DNA of 52,438 nt, from assembly GCA_018896645.1 (NCBI GenBank), contig JAHIMF010000087.1, positions 1 to 52,438 on the forward strand, written 5' to 3'. The translations under genes and the position numbers were made by a program. Below the pieces are notes generated by a model. It searched no databases and was not told the origin of the DNA. It saw nothing but the letters and a program-made list of their open reading frames with translations. Source of the stretch: Patescibacteria group bacterium (lineage in GTDB: Bacteria > Patescibacteriota > Patescibacteriia > UBA2591 > JABMQE01). This document shows, one piece after another, positions 25,740 through 34,706 of the stretch; the stretch's first letter is position 1; every line of letters begins with the position of its first letter.

Positions 25740-25833
25740 CATAGCCTCCTTGCATAAACGCCCCATGTGGGGCTTAAATGGAAAAAAATTGAACCGTGAA
25801 CGAACTATTGGCTAAAACATCAGTCAATAAAAA

Positions 25834-25973
25834 GGAGGATTAGGAAATCCAGATAGAATCTGGACCCCCCCACCACTTTTGCTTTCTATATCTTCATAAT
25901 CTTCATAAATATAAACTTAGCAAAAGTGGTGGGGGGCACAGAGAGCAGGAGGAGGGCTCTCTGCTAATCCTCC
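25834..25973 (-). ncRNA. Four-way-junction RNA with anti-SD loop
   Basis: Read on minus: closing stem GGAGGATTAG/CTAATCCTCC (10 bp); arm C CAGAGAGC-loop-GCTCTCTG (8 bp) whose 9-nt loop is CCTCCTCCT; arm B CCCCCCACCACTTTTGCT and its complement (18 bp); arm A TCCAGA-TTCTA-TCTGGA (6 bp). Arms abut with at most a few unpaired bases, and the closing stem is followed by TTTTTATT. Tandem promoters lie just upstream and the zinc-finger gene 95 bp downstream, so it is either a terminated small RNA or a leader. No known RNA class recognised. Confidence 0.6.
25866..25936. repeat. Inverted repeat sharing the rnpB P3 sequence (short copy)
   Basis: CCCCCCACCACTTTTGCT (25866-25883) and its exact complement (25919-25936) around a 35-bp AT-rich loop. 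The first 15 bases are identical to the arms of the 311-bp hairpin in rnpB (37295-37605), and similarity continues as 'CTTTYTATA'. Looks like an internally deleted, MITE-like relative. Confidence 0.8.
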
Positions 25974-25994
25974 ATTTCATTGGCCAATCATAAT

Positions 25995-26066
25995 ATCTTA
26001 GAACCAATAAACCCTGTTTGTCAAATTACAATACTTTATCTTAGCATAAATAAAAAAAATTGTCAA
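25995..26066 (-). promoter_or_regulatory. Tandem promoters of the 26-24.5 kb cassette
   Basis: Distal: TTGACA (26066-26061), 17 bp, TAAGAT (26043-26038). Proximal: TTGACA (26024-26019), 18 bp, TAAGAT (26000-25995). Both face the four-way RNA and the zinc-finger gene. Confidence 0.8.
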
Positions 26067-26114
26067 TAGCTTTAAATTGACAATTTTGTTATTTTGGCTA
26101 ATATTAGATATTCT

Positions 26115-26162
26115 ATGTCATTGCGAGGTAATCGATGTCATTGCTATATCGCTCGCAATGAC
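26115..26162. repeat. Palindrome 'TGTCATTGCGAG ... CTCGCAATGACA'
   Basis: 12-bp exact arms separated by 23 bp that include another 'tgtcattg'. This motif is a widespread bacterial intergenic repeat type. It lies downstream of the DUF4012 gene. Confidence 0.75.
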
Positions 26163-26235
26163 AGGAAGTTACAATGACGGAGTTGTGCCCAAGTCTACAG
26201 GAAATCCAGCGGGATCTCTCCACTCGTTCGTCGTT

Positions 26236-29067
26236 TCACTCCTCACTCGGTCGAGATGACAGGGGTCTCAACACCGCCCCAAAATACTTATCAGTATTTA
26301 AAATGGACTTAAACTTGATTGAATTTTTATATTGGCCAATGCTTTCGTCTATTGGGTAAAGCCAGCTGACAGACAAGTCTGCCGGAAAAATCAAAGAGCT
26401 TTCCAGCTGATCATATTTACTGCCCGGCTGTTTTTGCACCAAAAGAGTATAAGCACTGGCAGTCAATGTCGGATTCAGCTTCTGTGATATCTTAGTCAGC
26501 AATCCATCACCGGAACTTTCACTAGCATCAGAATAGAGATTGAAGGTAAACGGCAGACGATATCTAAATTTACAAATTGCGGTCTCGCCCGGCTCCAAAA
26601 TTATCCAATTGCCAAAAACCGTCTTTCCAAATTCATTAGTAATGCGGGTGCCTGTCAGTTCGTCCACAAGGACCTGGCCCTCGATTTCTTTAAGGTCAAT
26701 ATCCTCCTCAATGTTTTCTTCCAAGTCTCTAAAATGACCAGGACCTAGGGGGGTAAAGCCCTGACCCTCTAAAAGCACGCTTCCCCGCGGTACATAAACC
26801 CTGATATAATTTATATTTTCCTGGGACAGAAAAATATCTTCGCCTACCCCTTTGTGGGTCCGCTGAATAGTTACGGTATTAATAATCCTGCCATCAATGG
26901 CAGAGATCTCGGTTTGATGATATATCTTTTGTTCAATAACGTTATCGGTTTTACCGCCGCCAATATTAGTATTAACCACGAATAAATAATCGTCCTCTGG
27001 CCCTATGGACTTAATCTGTCCGGCCCAATCTCGGCTACAGACCTCTTCCTGCAGCTCGGGGTTTAGAAAATAAAAAAGCACCCTTTTTTCACTAAGACTC
27101 TTGTCTATCAAAGTCAACAACTGGAATGCCTGCTCTACGGAAATGGTGAGTAAGCTATTTAAAAGTTTTGGCGTTAAATCAGCAATAAATTGCTTAGGCT
27201 TATTCTCTTCTCGATCATATTCCACCTCAACGGCAAGCTGGGTTTCTTGCTGAAAATTTTGGGCATCAATCACTTTGCCATACTCCAACATTTCTATGGG
27301 CCCGATAATCTCCAGAAGGTCCGAAACCAACCCCGAATTTAAAGCAATCACTCCATCAACCGAAGGCCCGCCCGAATTTTCATAAAACCAAATTATTTTT
27401 TCAGCTGAAGTTGGAAAATCCGGGAACCAATTGGCATCCTGCAGCTGCCAAAGCCCATTGATCTTTTGCAAGGGCCTTGGCGGAGCCACGCGTTTCAGGA
27501 GTGAACCTTGAAGATCATAGGGTCCGCCCCCGGGAATTTCCAGTTTTTTTATGTTGCCCTGGGCAACATCTATCAAAGCAAAACTGCCTATAAATCCGCC
27601 AGTAGGACGAATTTCGGCCTCGTTCTGAAAAATCACCAAATAACGACGCGAACCATGGACCCCCAAAATTTCTCCTAAAACTAGAGTAAAAGAACGCAAT
27701 TTTCCTATAGCCGCCTCCAGTTGTTCAACCTTATCCTTTATTTTCTTAAAGCTTTCCTGATTAGCCTCGGGTATTGCGTCTTGAGCCACTTCTTGCAAAT
27801 TATACCGGGCACTGGTAATCAAGGGATAAGCTTGGTCCAGACTTTGTTCCAAAGTAAGCAGTTTCGTGGCCAAGTCGGTTTTATAAACTTCGGTTTCCTG
27901 GCCTTGTTCCGTGGTTAAAGCCTGCTCTGTGCCGGTAATCATAAAATTTAAACCATACATCAAATGCTCCCCAGCCGCAGCTACTGCCTGACCCGCTTCC
28001 AGTAAATGATTGGCGCTAATGCCTTGGGGCAATACTTTAAGCATGCCGGATATTAGAAAATCAAGTTGATTTAACTCGTCTTTGGCCGAGTTAAAATCTT
28101 GATTAGCGATTTTAAATTCCTGGTGAGCTTGGCCAAAATCAAAACCCGTAGTGGCCTGCTCGGCATTTTGCAAATGTTCGTAAGCCGAGGTGGCTGCTCC
28201 TAAAACCAGGCCTTGGGTTTTTTTTAGTTTGGTTAGATATAAGTAGGACTGAAACGGTAAAATTATGGCCAAACAAATCCCAATAAAAGCAGCCACAGCC
28301 CGACCCCAACCAAGCGGCGGCTGGGGTTTTACAAAAACATCTCTTCTAAAGAATCTAAAAATGCGTCCGTATATCCGTCGCAGAACATAGCAATAATTTT
28401 GGCAACTCCAAGATGCAAACTCGACAAAACGAACGACTAATTTGATAAGGGGCGACAAAATCTTCTCAAAAATAGATAACCCAAACAAAACAAGCAAAAG
28501 AATTCCACCAACAATTCTCAAAGGAGCCCGACCCATGGTTTCCAAATTCCATTGGACCATTTGACCAAACAAAAATGCCTCTTCATAAACAAATTTTGAT
28601 AAAGCTTTGAGAATATTTTTATAAAACAGTAAAAAATCTCTGGGAAGAGAGATTATGAAATCTGTTAAAGTTTCTTTTTGAGTAATAAGATTAACCTTAG
28701 AACCGCCGCCAGAAAAATAATTATCTCTAACACCCACCGTAGTTTCTTCAGGATAAGATTTCTCTTGGTTTTGCCCATTAGACTCAAAAAACTGGTCCCA
28801 GGTTAATTCCTGCGGCGCGTATTTGCTCTCATGAAAGGCGACCTCCTCCTTGCCAATCAGGGGCTCTAGATAAGTTTGGGACATTGGAAAAACCCGGCGT
28901 TGAATTCCAGCCACTTGCTTTTTGTTGGGCTTCATTCCATTTTTTAGTTTTGCCTTGGCTTTTCTGTTTCCCACTACCTTCTTTTTCGCCCCCTTATTCT
29001 TGGAACAAGTTGTTCTCTTCTTTTTAGCCCGCTCTAAATAACGGCGGGATGATTTTCTCTTTGGCAT
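26236..29067 (-). CDS. Large DUF4012 membrane/extracellular protein
   Basis: 943 aa. A very basic N-terminus (1-50) precedes a long linker, hydrophobic segments near 165-200 and near 260-280 (AVAAFIGICLAIILPFQSYL), an extracellular helical region, and the DUF4012 core near 460-620: 'YLVIFQNEAEIRPTGGFIGSFALIDVAQG', 'WQLQDANWFPDFPTSAEKIIWFYE'. The family is frequent in Patescibacteria and some Actinobacteria next to polysaccharide genes; activity is unknown, but the context suggests envelope glycan assembly. No SD. Confidence 0.88.
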   Translation of the reverse strand: MPKRKSSRRYLERAKKKRTTCSKNKGAKKKVVGNRKAKAKLKNGMKPNKKQVAGIQRRVFPMSQTYLEPLIGKEEVAFHESKYAPQELTWDQFFESNGQNQEKSYPEETTVGVRDNYFSGGGSKVNLITQKETLTDFIISLPRDFLLFYKNILKALSKFVYEEAFLFGQMVQWNLETMGRAPLRIVGGILLLVLFGLSIFEKILSPLIKLVVRFVEFASWSCQNYCYVLRRIYGRIFRFFRRDVFVKPQPPLGWGRAVAAFIGICLAIILPFQSYLYLTKLKKTQGLVLGAATSAYEHLQNAEQATTGFDFGQAHQEFKIANQDFNSAKDELNQLDFLISGMLKVLPQGISANHLLEAGQAVAAAGEHLMYGLNFMITGTEQALTTEQGQETEVYKTDLATKLLTLEQSLDQAYPLITSARYNLQEVAQDAIPEANQESFKKIKDKVEQLEAAIGKLRSFTLVLGEILGVHGSRRYLVIFQNEAEIRPTGGFIGSFALIDVAQGNIKKLEIPGGGPYDLQGSLLKRVAPPRPLQKINGLWQLQDANWFPDFPTSAEKIIWFYENSGGPSVDGVIALNSGLVSDLLEIIGPIEMLEYGKVIDAQNFQQETQLAVEVEYDREENKPKQFIADLTPKLLNSLLTISVEQAFQLLTLIDKSLSEKRVLFYFLNPELQEEVCSRDWAGQIKSIGPEDDYLFVVNTNIGGGKTDNVIEQKIYHQTEISAIDGRIINTVTIQRTHKGVGEDIFLSQENINYIRVYVPRGSVLLEGQGFTPLGPGHFRDLEENIEEDIDLKEIEGQVLVDELTGTRITNEFGKTVFGNWIILEPGETAICKFRYRLPFTFNLYSDASESSGDGLLTKISQKLNPTLTASAYTLLVQKQPGSKYDQLESSLIFPADLSVSWLYPIDESIGQYKNSIKFKSILNTDKYFGAVLRPLSSRPSEE

Positions 29068-29222
29068 GGGTCAACAATAGTCTAAAATCTAAAATTAAAA
29101 ATTAATTCAAAGAATATACAGTCTAAAAATCTTTAACTGAAAATCCAACTTTTAACTTTAGATTTTTGCCCGCCTTGCCGAAGGCTGTGGCGAGGCAGGA
29201 CACTAGACTATCTACATTTTTA

Positions 29223-30428
29223 TTATACAGCTTTCCCGTGGTTCAGTAAATGTGCATAAGTCTCAAGTGTCTGCCTAGCACACCCTTCCCAACTATATTT
29301 TTTTATCTGTTCCAAGCCTTTGTTTATCAATTCTTCACGTAAAGACTCATCTTCAATAATCTGACAAATCTTTTCGGTCATGTCATTAATATCGGTTGGC
29401 TTAAAATACAACGCCGCTTCTCCATAAATCTCCGGTAAACATGAGGCCTTGGATGATGCCACGGGCAAGCCATAGCTCATAGCTTCCAGGCCCGGCAAGC
29501 CAAAACCTTCGTATAATGATGGGAAAACGTAGACTGATGCGTTTTTATAAAGTTCTGTGAGTCCACCGTTTGAGATGTGGTTTGTGAAGATGACTTCATT
29601 GTTCCATTGTTTCATTGTTAAATTGCTAAATTGTTTTAATTGTTCATAAAAATAATCATCCTTGCCAACTAACATTAACTGTAAATTTGGATATTTCAAT
29701 CTCACCGACTCAAACGCCTTAATCAACCGCTCCAAATTCTTATGCGGATAAGCATTCCCAACATACAAAAGATACGGCTTCCTGATATTAAATTTAATTA
29801 AAACTTCATTTGTTTCTTGTTTCTTGTTTCTTGTTTCTTGTTCTTGACTCACCTCATATCCAAGATAAATCACACTAATTTTATTCTCAACTATTCCAAA
29901 TTCTTTTACCAAATCACGCTTTGTATGTTTAGACACCGCAATAATCTGCTCCGCGCGTTTCACGGCTGACTTAACTACCACCCCATGCAACCAATACTTA
30001 ATTTTATATAAAAATTTATTCCTAGTCGTTGCCCGCTCATTTGGAAATTTATACATTATCAAATCATGAATCGTTACCACAAACTTTCCCCGATATAATA
30101 ACGGCACATTAAAATGCGGAAAATGCACTAAATCAACTTTCAGCCGCCATAATTTAATCGGCAAAAAAATCTGTTCTGTCAATGAATACCATTTGTAATC
30201 AGCTAACACTTTTTTAAAATTTAAACTTCTGGGTTGATACTCGTCCCAATTATCTTTACGTAACAAAATAATGTACTCATTGGACTTGCCCTGAACCGAG
30301 CTCTGCTCTGGTTCAGGGTCAACGAGCTCAAGGTTTTTGACTAATTGTTCAACATACCGGCCCAGACCCTTATTTTTAGCGGGGCCGTAGAGGCGGGCGT
30401 CGATGGCAATGCGCATATTAATAGCCAT
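29223..30428 (-). CDS. Glycosyltransferase family 4
   Basis: 401 aa. N-terminal Rossmann start MRIAIDARLYGPAKNKGLGRYVEQL and C-terminal 'YVFPSLYEGFGLPGLEAMSYGLPV' with the E-x7-E catalytic pair. Transfers a nucleotide-activated sugar to an envelope glycan at the membrane face. A tandem-repeat-derived insert, SQEQETRNKKQETNEV, follows the 'VIYLGYE' strand between the two domains. Homologous to the next gene (30530-31732). Confidence 0.92.
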   Translation of the reverse strand: MAINMRIAIDARLYGPAKNKGLGRYVEQLVKNLELVDPEPEQSSVQGKSNEYIILLRKDNWDEYQPRSLNFKKVLADYKWYSLTEQIFLPIKLWRLKVDLVHFPHFNVPLLYRGKFVVTIHDLIMYKFPNERATTRNKFLYKIKYWLHGVVVKSAVKRAEQIIAVSKHTKRDLVKEFGIVENKISVIYLGYEVSQEQETRNKKQETNEVLIKFNIRKPYLLYVGNAYPHKNLERLIKAFESVRLKYPNLQLMLVGKDDYFYEQLKQFSNLTMKQWNNEVIFTNHISNGGLTELYKNASVYVFPSLYEGFGLPGLEAMSYGLPVASSKASCLPEIYGEAALYFKPTDINDMTEKICQIIEDESLREELINKGLEQIKKYSWEGCARQTLETYAHLLNHGKAV

Positions 30429-30484
30429 AAAGCTTAAAGCTATAGAGTTCTAAAACTCTAAAGATAACAATTTTATTACTATTG

Positions 30485-30523
30485 TATTACGCGAACCGAG
30501 CGACAGCGAGGCGAGCTTATTAC
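30485..30523. repeat. 'TATTACGCGA...GAGCTTATTAC' element, copy 1
   Basis: Conserved ends TATTACGCGA and GAGCTTATTAC flank an 18-bp GC-rich variable centre. Preceded by 'ttactattg'. Copies at 42772-42810 and 44664-44704. Confidence 0.75.
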
Positions 30524-30529
30524 AACAAA

Positions 30530-31732
30530 CTAAAATAACCCGCCAACCCTATTTATCACTTCTAATGTCCTATCAGCGCAACTTCGCCATAAAAATTTCT
30601 TCACCTGCTCTCTCCCCTTTTCTATAAAATCCTGTCTCAACTTATCATCCCCCAACATCACCCGCATCGCCTCCGCCAACTCATTCACATTATACGGGTC
30701 AACCAACAACCCGGCATCCTCCACCACCTCTGGCAAAGACGAGGCATTACTCGCAATCACTGCTGTGCCGCAAGCCATGGCCTCCAACGGCGGCAAGCCA
30801 AACCCCTCGTAAATTGAAGGAAATACAAAAAGCGAGGCCAAGCTATAAAGCGCTGGTTTGTCTTCTTTATCAACATACCCAATAAATTTAATTTTATCAC
30901 GATGTTTAGCTTGTTTATAAATGTCATATATTTGCTCATTATTCCAACCTTTCCCCCCGGCTAGTATAAGCTTGAGGCTTGGGGCTTGGGGCGTGTTGCA
31001 AACTTTGTCAAAAGCCCTGATTATGGCCTCTATATTTTTCCTTGGTTCAATGGTTCCCAAAAACAAAATAAATTCCTCCGGTAAATCATACTTCCCCACA
31101 ACTTTTCGCATATTCGCGTCGTCCTTTATTTCTTTATTTTCCTGGCCTGAGTTTGTCGAATGGCTTAATTTCTCTGTTTCTTTAAAATATTCCTCACCCA
31201 CACCTTCGTAAATCACATCAATCTTATCATTAGAAATCCCGTATAATTCAATCAAGTCATTCTTAGTATTTTCGCTCACCGCAATAATCTTTGCCGCTCC
31301 CCGCGCCATCCTCCGACAATCAATCAACTTATGCCAAAGCCGATGCGCCGGCGTAAAAAACTCCGGATACCGCTCAAAACTTAAATCATGCACTGTCAAA
31401 ACATAAGGCACTTTAATATTAAAATTCATAAATCCAAAATTAGGAAACCACATCAAATCTGGGTCACCACTCAACTTTTCCAGTCTTGGCCGACCAAAAT
31501 ACCTCAAAGACAAATTCAGCCAGCGATTTGGATATTGATATCCAAGAGTTTTCACATTGGGGTAGTCAAACTTAGGTGGTTTAGTTTTTACCGAATGCCG
31601 AATATTATAAAACAAATTAAACTGATTTTCTTTATCAGCTTCTAAAATTCGCTTTAATACATTGTAACTATATTCGCCTATCCCACTCATGCAGGGCTCT
31701 AAAAGGGAACGAATATCAATGGCGATGCGCAT
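30530..31732 (-). CDS. Glycosyltransferase family 4
   Basis: 400 aa from ATG 31732 (MRIAIDIRSLLEPCMSGIGEY); an upstream frame to 31792 overlaps the opposite promoter and is unlikely. GT-B fold with E-x7-E motif 'PSIYEGFGLPPLEAMACGTAV'. A repeat-type insert 'KLSHSTNSGQENKEIK' sits in the interdomain region. Probably acts in the same polysaccharide pathway as the neighbouring GT4. Confidence 0.92.
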   Translation of the reverse strand: MRIAIDIRSLLEPCMSGIGEYSYNVLKRILEADKENQFNLFYNIRHSVKTKPPKFDYPNVKTLGYQYPNRWLNLSLRYFGRPRLEKLSGDPDLMWFPNFGFMNFNIKVPYVLTVHDLSFERYPEFFTPAHRLWHKLIDCRRMARGAAKIIAVSENTKNDLIELYGISNDKIDVIYEGVGEEYFKETEKLSHSTNSGQENKEIKDDANMRKVVGKYDLPEEFILFLGTIEPRKNIEAIIRAFDKVCNTPQAPSLKLILAGGKGWNNEQIYDIYKQAKHRDKIKFIGYVDKEDKPALYSLASLFVFPSIYEGFGLPPLEAMACGTAVIASNASSLPEVVEDAGLLVDPYNVNELAEAMRVMLGDDKLRQDFIEKGREQVKKFLWRSCADRTLEVINRVGGLF

Positions 31733-31733
31733 C

Positions 31734-31762
31734 TTGACAAAAATTTTTAGATATGATAATTT
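31734..31762 (+). promoter_or_regulatory. Promoter of the 93-aa membrane protein
   Basis: TTGACA (31734-31739), 17 bp, TAATTT (31757-31762), directly adjoining the divergent GT4 start. Confidence 0.75.
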
Positions 31763-31817
31763 TATATAACCCACGAAAACTGGCCGTCTCACACTCTAAA
31801 TCAAGGAGGAAACCAAG

Positions 31818-32099
31818 ATGAAAAACAAGCAAAAAATGTGGGGTGAGGTGTCCGCTATATCATTTGGGATATCTATTGTTCTTCTCTTGTCCGGCAACGG
31901 TGTGGCTTTTTTCACCGCAGTTGGGAAAATGGCTGACTGCCTGATGGATTCAATTGCGTGGGGATACTCATGGTGGTGGGTAGGATTACCAATCTTGATT
32001 GGCGACATTGGCTGCATTGTAATGGTTATTATGGCGTACATATGTGAGCATTTGTCGTACAATGCAAGATGGAAGACAGTGATTACAAAACCCAATTAA
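31818..32099 (+). CDS. Two-span small membrane protein (93 aa)
   Basis: ATG 31818 follows AAGGAGGAAACCAAG. Two hydrophobic spans (SFGISIVLLLSGNGVAFFTAV and VGLPILIGDIGCIVMVIMAYI) with an intervening Trp-rich turn (GYSWWW). No recognised family. Single gene with its own promoter and terminator, standing between core glycosyltransferase genes on the opposite strand. Confidence 0.7.
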   Translation: MKNKQKMWGEVSAISFGISIVLLLSGNGVAFFTAVGKMADCLMDSIAWGYSWWWVGLPILIGDIGCIVMVIMAYICEHLSYNARWKTVITKPN

Positions 32100-32147
32100 A
32101 CTGGCTACTTTACATAGCTTTGTAACCATCACAGACATACCTCACGA

Positions 32148-32187
32148 GGCCCCCATCCAAGCAATTGGATTGCAGGGGGTCTTTTTT
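32148..32187 (+). terminator. Rho-independent terminator
   Basis: GGCCCCCATCCAA / TTGGAT..GGGGGTC then TTTTTTATT. Confidence 0.88.
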
Positions 32188-32423
32188 ATTTCAAAAAGTA
32201 TTGTACTATTCACCCGATTAGTCCACTTTATTCTTCACATTATGATAGTCCATAACATCATAACATAAAATTACAATATTTATGATATTACATTATCCCG
32301 AAGGGATGACCTTGTCATATCAAACCAAACAAGATGATAAATGGAAAATGCTAAATGAAAATATAATCACAATATGACGGTTCCAACCGTCAAACCGTAA
32401 AATTATTAATTATTAATTATCAG
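32188..32423. other. AT-rich spacer with small repeats, no gene
   Basis: Contains 'tatgatagtccata' (also at 21981), a CCCGAAGGG hairpin, GACGGTTccAACCGTC, and an 'attattaattat' tract. Nothing coding is seen. Confidence 0.5.
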
Positions 32424-33524
32424 TTATCCTGCCTGAAACTCTTTCCACTTTTTCTCCACAAATTCCACCATTTCCCTCTTAAACCTGTCTTTACCAAATC
32501 CCAAAGCATGTTCTCGGATTTTAACAGGATCAAAATTTGACGGCTCAAACCTAATCACCGCGTCCGCCAAGGCCTCCCATTCCTGCTCTTCAAAAAATAC
32601 ACCAGTTTCACCGTCAATCACTGTCTCTAAAGCCCCGCCCTTTTTGTAGGCAATCACTGGCCGGCCAGCCGCCATTGATTCCACTGCGGTAATCCCAAAA
32701 TCTTCTTCGTGCGGATGGATAAAACCCAAAGCCCGGGAATAAAGCTCGGCTTTTTTATTATCAGACACTTGACCTAAAAATTCAATGTTATTCTTGGCCA
32801 TCTTCCTCAACTTTTCTTCTTCCGGCCCGGTTCCAAAAATTTTCAACGGAATGCCCAATTTATTAAAAGCTTTTATTGCTAAATCAAATCGTTTATATGA
32901 AACCAACCGTCCGCCAATCAAATAATATTTTCCCAATTCATCCGCAATTTTAAAATGCTCCACTTCCACTGGCGGATATATAACATCACTCTCTCGGCGA
33001 TAATATTTTTTAATTCTTTTTTGGACATTGCAAGAATTAGCAATAAAATTATCAACTCGTTGCGCTGCTTGATAATCCCAAGCGCGAAGCTTATTTAAAA
33101 CCAACGGTAAAATTTTTTTTATAAGCCATCCTTGTTTTAATTCCTTAACATATTGATGAGTATCGCTCCATAAATACCGTGTCGGTGTATGACAATAACA
33201 AATATGCAAGCTACCAGAGCTAACAATAGCGCCCTTGGCAAACGCCGAAGCATCAGATAAAACCACATCATAACCAGTCAAATCCAAACTCTCAAAAGCT
33301 GCTGGCATCCAAGATAAATACCACCGCATGTGACGCAATCCTCCAGGCATTTTTTGCAAAAAAGATGTCTTAATATTTAATTTATCAAAAACCCCGCGAG
33401 CGCTTCGTGAGTCGTGGATTAAAGTATAAATCGGCGCCCTGGGGTAAACTTCATGAAAAGCAAAAAGAACCTTTTCCGCTCCTCCAAGTTGATTTAGATG
33501 GTCATGCGCTAATGCTATTTTCAT
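32424..33524 (-). CDS. Glycosyltransferase family 4 (mannosyltransferase-like)
   Basis: 366 aa from ATG 33524 (MKIALAHDHLNQLGGAEKVL); the frame upstream to 33632 overlaps the next gene. The 'HDHLNQLGGAEKV' loop and C-terminal 'FIHPHEEDFGITAVESMAAGRPV' (E-x7-E) define GT4. It lies 10 bp downstream of the winged-helix gene and is probably co-transcribed with it. Confidence 0.9.
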   Translation of the reverse strand: MKIALAHDHLNQLGGAEKVLFAFHEVYPRAPIYTLIHDSRSARGVFDKLNIKTSFLQKMPGGLRHMRWYLSWMPAAFESLDLTGYDVVLSDASAFAKGAIVSSGSLHICYCHTPTRYLWSDTHQYVKELKQGWLIKKILPLVLNKLRAWDYQAAQRVDNFIANSCNVQKRIKKYYRRESDVIYPPVEVEHFKIADELGKYYLIGGRLVSYKRFDLAIKAFNKLGIPLKIFGTGPEEEKLRKMAKNNIEFLGQVSDNKKAELYSRALGFIHPHEEDFGITAVESMAAGRPVIAYKKGGALETVIDGETGVFFEEQEWEALADAVIRFEPSNFDPVKIREHALGFGKDRFKREMVEFVEKKWKEFQAG

Positions 33525-33534
33525 TTGTTTATTG

Positions 33535-34371
33535 TTAAAACTTAACACCAAAAAATCTACTAAATCTACCACTAATCTGCTGGGCTTTCTTGGAATTCTT
33601 TTCCAACCAGATACTGGCATTAATCTTACCATGAAAGACGTCCATAATGGATGCGATGTCTATATCATCAGCTGATGTTGTATTCTTATATAAATCATCT
33701 ATTATCCTAGCTGTCTTTTTATCAATTTTTACTGTTAAGACATAATCATCAATAACATTAATATAATGAGGTGAACATTCTGTCCCGCAGGCGCTTCTGC
33801 CAAAAGAATATTCCACAATTTTTTTATCAAAAAACTTTTCTGCCCATCTATCCAAATAAGTGCTGCCACCAACAATTAGATACAACTTACCCTTAGCTAA
33901 TCCTAATGATTTGATATACTGCTCTTCTTGTTTGGTCTGCGCTAAATGAAACCATGGATGGGGATTCCAACCTAATAATATCTTTTTTTCAGACTGTTGA
34001 ATTAAAATTAACAGAATATGCGACCAGAAATTATTCATTTTTAAAAGATTATTAAAATGCCAAATTTCCTTTTTATTTCTTTCTGGCAGAATGGAAGCGA
34101 TCCTCGGAGAATCAATGTAGGTCTGCGAAATAATATCAGCTAATGACACAAAGTCCAAGGCCCAAGGCAAACGTAAGCCGTACTTCTGTTTAATTTTTGA
34201 AACCACTCCATTATTCTGTAATTTCCGTAATTCTTTGTATACAGCCTGCAAGCTGTATTTTTTGTTTTTCTCCTTAATCTCCTGCCTCACTTGAGTAGCT
34301 GTCAAGATAGGTCTTTCTGCCAGTAACTTTACGATTAAATCTTCTAATTTTTCTTTTGTTTGTAAGAGCAT
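33535..34371 (-). CDS. Winged-helix-like protein, unknown
   Basis: 278 aa. Residues 1-70 (KLEDLIVKLLAERPILTATQVRQEIKEK...YSLQAVYKELRKLQNNGVV) read as a winged helix-turn-helix. The C-terminal 200 residues form an unrecognised domain with GWNPHPWFH, VGGSTYLDRW and CGTECSPHYINV. Located directly before a GT4 gene; may be a regulator with a ligand-binding domain. No SD. Confidence 0.65.
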   Translation of the reverse strand: MLLQTKEKLEDLIVKLLAERPILTATQVRQEIKEKNKKYSLQAVYKELRKLQNNGVVSKIKQKYGLRLPWALDFVSLADIISQTYIDSPRIASILPERNKKEIWHFNNLLKMNNFWSHILLILIQQSEKKILLGWNPHPWFHLAQTKQEEQYIKSLGLAKGKLYLIVGGSTYLDRWAEKFFDKKIVEYSFGRSACGTECSPHYINVIDDYVLTVKIDKKTARIIDDLYKNTTSADDIDIASIMDVFHGKINASIWLEKNSKKAQQISGRFSRFFGVKF

Positions 34372-34511
34372 ATTAAACTAACAGTTTAAAAATTAGGTAT
34401 TTTTAGCAATTTTGTTGAATATATGGTTAGTGTATATTATATTTGGAGTAGAAGTCAAACAGAGTCAAAAATGAACATTAACAACTTCATAACACAGAGG
34501 GGAGGAAAATC

Positions 34512-34706
34512 ATGTTTGCAGAAATTGCGGGTATAGTTTTCATGCTTTTGCAAATAGTCGGATGTCTGTATCTCCTAGTCATCGTTATGGCGCTCGCAAT
34601 ATTATTCTTTTGTGGGGTTATCCCGAGTTTGTTCATTGCGACGATCGTCTGCGGTGATGAAAAGTTCAACTCGAAAGAAAGTGAGGAAAATCATGATTGT
34701 ATGTAA
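34512..34706 (+). CDS. Tiny membrane protein (64 aa)
   Basis: ATG 34512 follows GGGGAGGAAAATC. Two hydrophobic spans (EIAGIVFMLLQIVGCLYLLVI and ALAILFFCGVIPSLFIATIV) and a polar tail rich in Glu, Asn and Cys. Its 3' end overlaps the next start by 14 bp, implying translational coupling. Same arrangement as 6894-7369. Confidence 0.68.
   Translation: MFAEIAGIVFMLLQIVGCLYLLVIVMALAILFFCGVIPSLFIATIVCGDEKFNSKESEENHDCM

Noticed and set aside
25834-25973. SRP RNA, 6S RNA or tmRNA as identity of the four-way RNA
   Set aside because: None of the conserved sequences (GGAAGCAGCC tetraloop region, 6S central bubble, tmRNA tRNA-like ends) is present.
31796-32095. 99-codon minus-strand frame
   Set aside because: Antisense shadow of the 93-aa membrane gene at 31818-32099, which has promoter, SD and terminator.
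32424-33632. Start at 33632 for the third GT4 gene
   Set aside because: It would overlap the preceding gene by about 100 bp; ATG 33524 gives the canonical MKIALAHDHL start.
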